DNA of 6,839 bases, taken from positions 1 through 6,839 of the forward strand of contig QMMS01000238.1 in assembly GCA_003647375.1 (NCBI GenBank), given 5' to 3'. The position numbers and the translations under genes were made by a program. The notes beneath the pieces are model-generated. The model was given only the letters and a program-made list of their open reading frames with translations, did not search any database and was not told the DNA's origin. Shown piece after piece: positions 1 to 5,700 of the stretch. Position 1 is the stretch's first letter. Each line of letters starts with the position of its first letter. The stretch comes from Deltaproteobacteria bacterium. GTDB lineage: Bacteria; Desulfobacterota; Desulfobacteria; Desulfobacterales; B30-G6.

Positions 1-440
1 AACTTTTTGGGGCGGTAGCCATGTCTGAGAGTGAGCAGGTTGTTTTGTGCCTGCTCCTGGTCACCTAACATTCTGAAAACCTGGCATGTATCTTCCTTTG
101 ATTTAGAGAAAAGCACCGGAATATACCAGATAACTTGAAGTGATAAAATTACACCACGGATAGATTCAGGGGTGAAATCCATGTCAACTTGGAAAGGATT
201 CCCCTCGATCAGGAAAATCGGTCGCGGCAAACTATTCTTCATGGCTTTGGCCTGCCTGAATAGGCGGCCATCCAAGATAGAGACAAGAAAATCCCTACCC
301 GTCTTTCGCTCAATGGCGATTTCTTTGTTGATGATGTAATCACAGCATGGAAGGTGATGAATAGTCACCTTTATACCCGCGTTGGCCAATAGTTCTATCA
401 GTCCTGACGATTTCTCCCTATCATCAACTGTTATGTGCAT
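1..440 (-). CDS. ERCC4-domain (XPF/Mus81-type) nuclease, C-terminus cut by window edge
   Basis: The reading frame starts with ATG at 440 and stays open to base 1, giving 146 codons of an incomplete protein. The N-terminus carries the hallmarks of the ERCC4 nuclease fold: VDDRE at residues 5-9, CDY at 33-35 in the place of the usual GDY, and the catalytic ERK-x3-D signature as ERKTGRDF at 44-51. By family knowledge these acidic residues bind the metal that cleaves DNA, in XPF and Mus81 at branched or flap structures. No helicase part precedes it, so this is a stand-alone nuclease domain, at least at this end. The start lies one base after the mazF stop, and there is no Shine-Dalgarno sequence in the preceding 15 bases, so translation is probably coupled to mazF. 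The substrate is unknown. The family call is firm; a link to the toxin system is inference from position. Confidence 0.9.
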   Translation of the reverse strand, partial: MHITVDDREKSSGLIELLANAGIKVTIHHLPCCDYIINKEIAIERKTGRDFLVSILDGRLFRQAKAMKNSLPRPIFLIEGNPFQVDMDFTPESIRGVILSLQVIWYIPVLFSKSKEDTCQVFRMLGDQEQAQNNLLTLRHGYRPKK

Positions 441-441
441 T

Positions 442-792
442 TTACAATTCAAGGCTCAATACAAGGTTCAGACCTGCATTTACTTCCAGCATTTTCTTTT
501 TTGACAGGCTGCCTATATTTTCCTTGAGGCTTGTCTTGTCCACAGATTTTATTTGGGTGACGTTGATGACACATTGTTTTGGCATTTTGGCCTCTCCCCT
601 ATTCAGGACAACATTCCCTGGAAGTTCACCAAATTTCATTGTCGATGTTATGGATAGCATGACAACCGTATTCAGTTTGCTATCATTCAATATATCACTC
701 TGAATGACGAGCCCCGGCCTTCTCCCTTTTGGCTCCGATCCTTTTCCCGGAGAAAAATCAACCCAGTATATTGAACCCTTACGAATTACCAT
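442..792 (-). CDS. mazF: MazF/PemK-family endoribonuclease toxin
   Basis: This 116-residue protein has the usual length and layout of MazF/PemK toxins, which cut mRNA at short sequence motifs and arrest growth until neutralised by an antitoxin. The N-terminal block reads KGSIYWVDFSP, then GSEPKGRRPGLVIQ, where Arg25 matches the catalytic arginine of Bacillus MazF. Thr49 in LSITST matches the catalytic threonine. The later VINVTQIKSVDK and LKENIGSLS segments fit the conserved C-terminal half. The start overlaps the antitoxin stop by 7 nt, and a purine-rich AGGACAGGA lies just upstream. The next gene begins one base after its stop. Both catalytic residues are kept, so the toxin is probably active. 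Its RNA recognition sequence cannot be read from the protein. Confidence 0.93.
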   Translation of the reverse strand: MVIRKGSIYWVDFSPGKGSEPKGRRPGLVIQSDILNDSKLNTVVMLSITSTMKFGELPGNVVLNRGEAKMPKQCVINVTQIKSVDKTSLKENIGSLSKKKMLEVNAGLNLVLSLEL

Positions 793-1040
793 TCCTGTCC
801 TTCTTCCTTTCCTGATGATTCAAAATCCTTTGCCACGGAAAGCTGTTCCGCCGCTATGGTTTCATCGGAAAATACACGATCATATGCATTTTTTACTCTA
901 TCGTTTTCATCTTTGGATATTTTTTCTTTCAATATATCTGTGATGAATTTGCTTCTTGAAACGCCATTTTCAAAGCTCAACAAGTCAATTGTCATAATCA
1001 AATCCTTCGGAACGGTTATGGCTATCTTTTTTGTATTCAT
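786..1040 (-). CDS. Ribbon-helix-helix antitoxin (MazE-like, CopG-type)
   Basis: This 84-residue protein is the likely antitoxin for the overlapping MazF. The first 40 residues form a ribbon-helix-helix pattern: a short beta strand KKIAITVP, helix DLIMTIDLLSFENG, then the turn and second helix VSRSKFITDILKEKI. The C-terminal half is acidic and probably unstructured until it wraps the toxin; it ends in GQEW, as many such antitoxins do. ATG at 1040 is chosen because AGGAGA sits 6 nt upstream. A longer frame from a TTG at 1100 would run through the promoter and is rejected. RHH antitoxins of this type usually bind palindromes over their own promoter, and a perfect one is present here at 1048-1089. 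Confidence 0.9.
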   Translation of the reverse strand: MNTKKIAITVPKDLIMTIDLLSFENGVSRSKFITDILKEKISKDENDRVKNAYDRVFSDETIAAEQLSVAKDFESSGKEEGQEW

Positions 1041-1047
1041 ATATAGT

Positions 1048-1089
1048 CTCCTATGTTGGTATGATTTAATTATCATACCAACATAGGAG
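1048..1089. repeat. 18-bp-arm perfect inverted repeat, likely antitoxin operator
   Basis: The arms 1048-1065 and 1072-1089 are perfect reverse complements of 18 bases with a 6-base centre (TTAATT on the plus strand). The core on the minus strand contains TTGGTATGAT and ATCATACCAA. The element covers the -10 box, the predicted transcription start and the antitoxin Shine-Dalgarno sequence. That is the expected location for autorepression by a ribbon-helix-helix antitoxin or antitoxin-toxin complex. Only the downstream arm should be in the transcript, so the operator reading is preferred over an RNA hairpin. The binding protein is inferred. Confidence 0.85.
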
Positions 1090-1100
1090 CAATAAGTCAA
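1072..1100 (-). promoter_or_regulatory. Sigma70-like promoter of the antitoxin-mazF-nuclease operon
   Basis: On the minus strand, TTGACT (bases 1100-1095) is followed by exactly 17 bases and then TATGAT (1077-1072). Each box matches 5 of 6 consensus positions. Transcription should start near 1066-1064, leaving a short leader of about 25 bases before the ATG at 1040. The -10 box lies inside the perfect inverted repeat. The -35 box begins only 12 bases beyond the stop codon of the upstream four-helix-bundle gene, so some read-through from that gene is also possible. Confidence 0.8.
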
Positions 1101-1112
1101 GTCTAATTTTCT

Positions 1113-1514
1113 CTATTTCGATCTATTGTTCTTATCACCTTCTTTGCTTTCCGCTGGCTTGTAGATCGACTTAATCAGACCGCCGAGCATGGCGGCCGTC
1201 TTATTGCCCATCTCTTCGAACTCAGTGTATTGATCATCGGAAATCGCCTTTTTGCGTTTTAGAATCTCAAGCAGGGTCATGGTTTCGTACACCGATCCCC
1301 GGGCAAGATAGAGATGCTTGGCAAAGTCATGTTTGGAAGGATACCCCTTGCCCTTGGCAATGGCTGTGGACACGTTCATGGCGCCCTTTTGAATGCCCTG
1401 CATGATGGTGGAAAGGTGTTGGTCTTCTGATTTCTCGCCTGCAAATTTCATGGCCTTGGTACCGAAATCCACGGCTGTTTGCCACACGTCCAGTTTTTCA
1501 TATATGAATTCCAT
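1113..1514 (-). CDS. Four-helix-bundle protein (S23/23S rRNA-intervening-sequence family), copy 2
   Basis: This 133-residue protein belongs to the small four-helix-bundle family first found inside 23S rRNA intervening sequences. The signature blocks are the N-terminal EKLDVWQTAVDF, the central helix LYLARGSVYETMTLLEIL at about 70-87, and ISDDQY at about 91-96. The C-terminus adds a charged tail (KPAESKEGDKNNRSK) that the upstream copy lacks. AAGGAGA lies 6 nt before the ATG. It is 38 nt downstream of a paralogue in the same direction, so the two are probably co-transcribed. The molecular role of free-standing members is not established; related Avd proteins in diversity-generating retroelements bind nucleic acid and reverse transcriptase, but no reverse transcriptase is present here. 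Confidence 0.85.
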   Translation of the reverse strand: MEFIYEKLDVWQTAVDFGTKAMKFAGEKSEDQHLSTIMQGIQKGAMNVSTAIAKGKGYPSKHDFAKHLYLARGSVYETMTLLEILKRKKAISDDQYTEFEEMGNKTAAMLGGLIKSIYKPAESKEGDKNNRSK

Positions 1515-1552
1515 TTGATGTCTCCTTTTAACCGGAATTTGTTTAATATTTT

Positions 1553-1933
1553 TCAGGCGGTTTTAAGTGTCGGGCTCAGCATCATCCCTCTCATCATGTT
1601 TACGAGGGATGAGCTGATTCCTTTACTTTCCTCCTTTATAGTTTCGTACTGTCTTTTACTTATCCACCTGTTTTTTCTAAAAATCTCGAGCAGTGTCATT
1701 GTTTCATAAAGAGATCTTCTGGATAGGTAGAGTTGCTGGATGATGTCGTCTCTGGTTCTTGAACATTTTGCACGGGAGATAGCCACGGCAATGTTGGCTG
1801 AACTTTCCTCCGCTCTTTCCAAAAGGTCACGATTTTTCAAATCTCTTGATGTTCCGCTGAGAAGGGTAATCACCTGATTGGCAAAATCGATTGCATCATG
1901 CCAGGCTTCCAGCCGCTCGTATATATATTCCAT
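1553..1933 (-). CDS. Four-helix-bundle protein (S23/23S rRNA-intervening-sequence family), copy 1
   Basis: This 126-residue protein is a paralogue of the downstream gene. Both start ME-x-IYE-x-L-x-x-W, and both share a nearly identical third helix: LYLSRRSLYETMTLLEIF here, with IS-x-x-QY following. The middle segment and the C-terminus differ strongly, so this is an old tandem duplication or an acquired pair and not a recent copy. AAAAGGA sits about 6 nt before the ATG at 1933. A long hairpin lies immediately upstream, between this gene and the ComEA-like gene, and no clear promoter is visible in the short gap. Function is unknown; basic residues such as SRAKCSRTR at about 53-61 would allow nucleic-acid binding, but that is a guess. 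Confidence 0.85.
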   Translation of the reverse strand: MEYIYERLEAWHDAIDFANQVITLLSGTSRDLKNRDLLERAEESSANIAVAISRAKCSRTRDDIIQQLYLSRRSLYETMTLLEIFRKNRWISKRQYETIKEESKGISSSLVNMMRGMMLSPTLKTA

Positions 1934-1956
1934 GAGTCATCCTTTTAAATAATTAC

Positions 1957-2002
1957 ACAATAAATTTCCCCTGCATCATAAGATGCAGGGGAAATTTATT
2001 GT
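1957..2002 (-). terminator. Long perfect hairpin after the ComEA-like gene, probable terminator
   Basis: The arms 1957-1977 and 1982-2002 are perfect reverse complements of 21 bases around a 4-base loop (ATAA on the plus strand). The stem has a GC-rich middle (CCCCTGCATC) and AT-rich ends. It begins within the stop codon of the helix-hairpin-helix gene and ends 23 bases before the next gene. On the minus strand it is followed by TGTAATTATTT, which is T-rich but lacks an uninterrupted T run, so termination may be partial. It might also stabilise the 3' end of the mRNA. Confidence 0.6.
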
Positions 2003-2283
2003 TATTTGACGATGATTCTGTCTTTGTTGGCCTCAAAGGTTTTTTCACCTATGCCGGCCACCAGCATGATGTCTTCAGGGGCCTCGAAAGGGCCGTTTTC
2101 GGTTCTATAGGCCACGATCCTTTCTGCATATTTATCCCCTACCCTGTTCAACAGGACCAGTTCCTCCACATTTGCCGTGTTGATATTGATGGTTGTTCCA
2201 GCCTCGGCAGCCACGCTGCCTGCAAAAAACATAACCATGGCCAAAGCCGTAAATAATGCAATACACTGTCTGGTTTTGTACAT
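2002..2283 (-). CDS. Small secreted ComEA-like helix-hairpin-helix protein
   Basis: This 93-residue protein starts with a signal peptide: MYKTRQ, a hydrophobic core CIALFTALAMVMFF (7-20), and a likely cleavage site after AGSVAA or AEA near residues 26-28. The rest is one ComEA-type double helix-hairpin-helix domain: ININTANVEEL (32-42), a first hairpin LLNRVGDKYAERI, then GPFEAPEDIMLVAGIGEKTFE with the GIG hairpin at 77-79. Such domains bind DNA backbone non-specifically. In competent bacteria ComEA holds incoming DNA outside the inner membrane, but this protein has only the domain plus export signal, and no other competence gene is visible. ATG at 2283 is preferred over a start at 2352 because AAGGGGG lies 7 nt upstream and it leaves a clean signal peptide. 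Periplasmic DNA binding is inferred. Confidence 0.88.
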   Translation of the reverse strand: MYKTRQCIALFTALAMVMFFAGSVAAEAGTTININTANVEELVLLNRVGDKYAERIVAYRTENGPFEAPEDIMLVAGIGEKTFEANKDRIIVK

Positions 2284-2441
2284 GTTGAACCCCCTTTTCG
2301 TTTTAACGTTTACAGATATTGATACTTTCCAATGCTGCCGGCCGGCATGCATATTGAAAATGACAGAAATGGAGAAAGAGTCAATCCTGGTTAATTACGC
2401 TTTTATTGCGGATATGTTTTCAGTAATTTGATGTATATATT

Positions 2442-2571
2442 TTAGACAGGATTAACCGGATTTACATAATAGAAATAGGAACAAATAAAAGGTATAAGGT
2501 TAAAGACGTTAATACTCTAATAGCGGAAAGCATTAATATATAATCTTGTAAATCATGTTAATCCTGTCTAA
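2442..2571. repeat. Imperfect inverted repeat, 25-nt arms around an 80-nt centre
   Basis: The left arm 2442-2466 and the right arm 2547-2571 are reverse complements at 23 of 25 positions; the only differences are two adjacent bases in the middle (CG versus AT). The right arm also shows a loose 9-base periodicity (TGTAAATCA, TGTTAATCC, TGTCTAATT). The 80-nt centre is AT-rich and has no open frame of note. Motifs ending in TTAATCCTGTCTA are, as I recall, frequent between genes in this type of genome, so this may be a dispersed element similar to a MITE. No target-site duplication is obvious. Confidence 0.75.
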
Positions 2572-2614
2572 TTATTTCATCCAAACGTTAATTGCGAAAA
2601 GCCGTTTACTGCTG

Positions 2615-2638
2615 ACCTTCTCACCTTCTCACCTTCTA
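2615..2638. repeat. Tandem octamer repeat, three units
   Basis: Two exact ACCTTCTC units at 2615-2622 and 2623-2630 are followed by ACCTTCTA at 2631-2638. It is a short microsatellite-like tract about 90 bases before the synthase start and upstream of its candidate promoter. No function can be assigned. Confidence 0.8.
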
Positions 2639-2664
2639 ATGTTCATATCGTCTTACTTTCTAAC

Positions 2665-2693
2665 TTGATAAGCTCCCCTTGCTCGGGTATATG
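2665..2693 (+). promoter_or_regulatory. Candidate sigma70-like promoter for the synthase gene
   Basis: TTGATA (2665-2670, 5 of 6 matches to consensus) is followed by exactly 17 bases and then TATATG (2688-2693, 4 of 6 matches). Transcription would begin near 2700, giving a leader of about 30 bases. The -10 box is weak, so this is only the best candidate seen in the gap. Confidence 0.4.
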
Positions 2694-2717
2694 TAGATGC
2701 TTTATTTGAAAGCCACG

Positions 2718-2722
2718 AAGGA
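2718..2722 (+). promoter_or_regulatory. Ribosome binding site deciding the GTG start of the synthase
   Basis: AAGGA lies 8 bases before GTG at 2731. An in-frame stop at 2707-2709 rules out a start further upstream. The first in-frame ATG (codon 21) is inside the ketosynthase core strand IAIVGMAG and would destroy the domain, so GTG is the only sensible start. Confidence 0.75.
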
Positions 2723-2730
2723 CCATAAAA

Positions 2731-5700
2731 GTGGGCAAAGAGTATTTTGAAAATGTCAATCAAACCAAGCCTGACATCGCTATTGTCGGAATGGCAGGAC
2801 TGTTCCCCAAAGCCAATGATCTGACAGCGTTCTGGGATAACATGGTCAACGGCGTGGGTGGCTTTGCCCCTGTGGGCAAAGAGAGATGGGGTGTGGAGCC
2901 TGACACCGTGTACAGTCCCACCCCGGCGCCTGACAAGGCTTATTCAAGAATTGCCTGTCTACTTGATTCGATAGATTATGATTTTAAGGACCTGGACATT
3001 GACAAGAAGCTTGTTCGCGCCCTGGATCCCCTCTATCATGTGGTTCTCCACACCGGCCGTCAGGCCTTTCTGAACTGCAATACCGATACAATAGATCGAA
3101 CGCGTATGGGCACTATACTGGCAGCCATTGCCCTGCCCACGGACAGCGCCTCTCGTATATCAGAAAAGATTATAGGGCATTCATTTGAAACCAGGCTCTT
3201 TGGACCCCAAAGCAAGGGGCCGAACCCTGCCATAAACGAGAATGAATGCCTGGCCGGCAGGGTCACCAGTCTGCCGGCTGCTATTCTGGCCAAGGCCCTG
3301 GGATTAGGAGGGGGCAGTTTCACCTTGGATGCTGCCTGTGCCTCATCTCTGGTGGCAGTGAAACTGGCCTGTGACGAACTGATCAGCCGGCGGATGGATG
3401 CCATGCTGGTGGGCGGTGTTTCCAGACCGGACTGCCTCTACACACAGATAGGATTCTCCCAGCTTCAGGCTTTGTCTAAATCCGGGCGTTGTGCTCCGTT
3501 TGACAAGACGGCTGACGGACTTGTGGTTGGAGAAGGCGCCGGCATGTTCGTGCTCAAACGCCTGGAAGACGCCCTGCGTGACAAAGACCTCATCCATGCG
3601 GTCATCAAAGGCATTGGCATGTCCAACGACATGGGCGGCAGCCTTTTGGCTCCGGCCAGCGAGGGTCAAGTCAGGGCCATGCGCAAGGCGTATCATCAGG
3701 CTGGCTGGCAACCCGAAGATGTGGATATCATCGAATGCCATGGGGCCGGCACCCCCCTGGGCGATCAGACAGAAATCCAAAGCCTGGTTGATTTGTGGGC
3801 GGATAGTTCTTGGTCCAAGGGGCAATGCGCTATCGGATCAATCAAATCCATGATCGGACATTTGCTCACGGCAGCCGGGGCTGCGGGTATGATCAAGACC
3901 CTGTTGGCCATGCAAAACAAGTGCATCCCCCCTACCCTCAATTTTTCAGAGCCGCCCCAAAACAGCCCGCTGAATCATAGCCCTTTCAGGGTGCCTGTTC
4001 ATCCGGAAAAGTGGGAACGCCGGGGACCGGACACTCCCCGAAAAGCAGGGGTCAGCGCCTTTGGTTTTGGTGGCATAAACGCCCACATACTTCTCCAGGA
4101 ATACCGACCAGGCCCCACAGACAAAGATCCTGAAACACCGTTGGAAATCAGCAACACAGGGAAAACAAAGCCCAACGAATTTGTGAAGGCAGCTGATCAG
4201 GAACACAACGCGTCGATTGCCATCGTGGGGATGGACGCCTGCTTTGGCAAATTGAAATCAATGCAGGCTTTTCAGGAAGCGGTGTTCAATGGGAAGCCAA
4301 TAATCGGCCCGCGACCCAGAGACCGTTGGAGGGGTGCGGAGAACAGTGTCCTACATATGTTGGGGAACAACGATCTCAACGGCGGCTACATGGATGAATT
4401 CAATTGGAATTTCAATGAATTCAACATCCCACCTTCTGAAATTCCAGATATCATCCCCCAACACCTGCTCATGCTTAAAACAGCCTTCAATGCCATGCAG
4501 GACGCCGGTTTCCCTGTAAAGCAGTCCAGGGAAAACATGGGGGCAGTCATTGGCATTGATTTTGATTATGAAGCTACAGAATTTCACCTCCGGTGGATGC
4601 TCAATGAAAAGGTGCGCGAGTGGAATGCCCATTATAAACTCAATCTGTCTGAATCAGATCTTCGGGAATGGCTGCAGCACCTCAAGGAGGCCATGGGGCC
4701 TGCTCTTACCAGCAACCGAACCCAGGGGGCTCTGGCAGGCGTTATAGCCAGCCGTGTGGCTAAGGCATTCCTTTTTGGCGGCCCCAGCATATCGATATCT
4801 GCGGAAGAATCTTCCGGGATGAAGGCATTGGGAATTGCTGTGGACGCGCTCCAACAAGATGAGATGGATGCCGTGCTTGTGGGGGCTGTTGATTTTACCG
4901 GAGATGTTCGTAATCTGGTGATGCGCAATCCATTCAAAGGGTACAGCGCACAGGCCACGGTAAACCCGTTTGACAAAGAAGCTTGTGGAACGCTTCCAGG
5001 AGAAGGAGCCGCCGCCCTGGTCTTGATGCGGCTCGATGATGCCCTGAAAGAGGGCCACAGGGTCTATTCTGTTATCCGCGGCAGCGGGTCCGCAAGCCGA
5101 GGTGGGATAGACAGTCCTTTGGATTCAGAGGCTTATCTGAAATCCCTCGCAAGATGTTTTCAAAATGCCCTTGTACCGCCGGAGAGCATCCATTTTTTCG
5201 AAACCCACGGCAGCGGCGTGCCCGTGGAAGACACCCTCGAGGCTGGCGCCCTCAACACCTTTTTCAAAGACAAACTCAGGCACTGTGCCATCGGGTCAAC
5301 CAAACCGATTATCGGCCACACCGGAGCGGCATCCGGTCTGGCTTCAGTGCTTAAATCAAGCTTGAGCCTTTATCATGAAGTTGTGCCGCCGCTGACTAAT
5401 TTTACGGAGCCGCCTGAAAATATTTGGAATTCCAATCAATTTTATTTGCCCCATGACCCCCATCCATGGCTCAGAAACAGGATTCAAGGCCCTCGCCGGG
5501 CCTGCGTGGGCGCCATGACATCAGACGGTTTTTGTACCCATGTACTGCTGGAATCCCATGAAAACGTTCCTGAAAAAGAAACAGCATCCACAAAAATAAC
5601 CCAAAAACAACGTCCATTGGGTCTGCGCGATGTTGGATTGTTTGTGGTTGAAGAAGACACGCCCCAACGTCTTTCCCAGTCCCTTGACGAACTGCAAAGC

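Larger units (their letters stand above)
2284..2730. other. 447-bp AT-rich divergent intergenic region
   Basis: No convincing gene is seen here. The region lies between the leftward ComEA-like gene and the rightward synthase gene, so it must carry control signals for both. It holds a 12-bp palindrome (TGCCGGCCGGCA, 2336-2347), an imperfect inverted repeat (2442-2571), a three-unit octamer repeat (2615-2638) and a candidate rightward promoter (2665-2693). I found no good sigma70 match for the leftward gene. Confidence 0.7.

Noticed and set aside
704..1086. Plus-strand open frames over the toxin and antitoxin
   Set aside because: They lie antisense to well-recognised proteins, show no family features and have no convincing ribosome binding sites.
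1041..1100. Longer antitoxin reading frame starting at a TTG at 1100
   Set aside because: The extension runs through the -35 and -10 boxes and the operator palindrome, and the ATG at 1040 has a well-placed AGGAGA.
1113..1933. Diversity-generating retroelement (Avd-like proteins)
   Set aside because: No reverse transcriptase, template repeat or variable repeat is seen in the window; only the general four-helix family is shared.
1113..1933. 23S rRNA intervening sequence
   Set aside because: No rRNA sequence flanks the two genes; they sit between protein-coding genes.
2336..2347. TGCCGGCCGGCA palindrome upstream of the ComEA-like gene
   Set aside because: A 12-bp GC-rich self-complementary site can occur by chance, and no promoter boxes are placed around it to support an operator.
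2406..2441. TTGCGG and TATATT as a rightward promoter
   Set aside because: The spacing is 24 bases, too long for a sigma70 promoter.
2442..2571. CRISPR or full insertion sequence
   Set aside because: There are only two inverted arms, no regular direct repeats with spacers, and no transposase frame between them.
3060..3825. Minus-strand open frames inside the ketosynthase region
   Set aside because: They are mirror frames of a conserved KS domain with intact active-site motifs on the plus strand.
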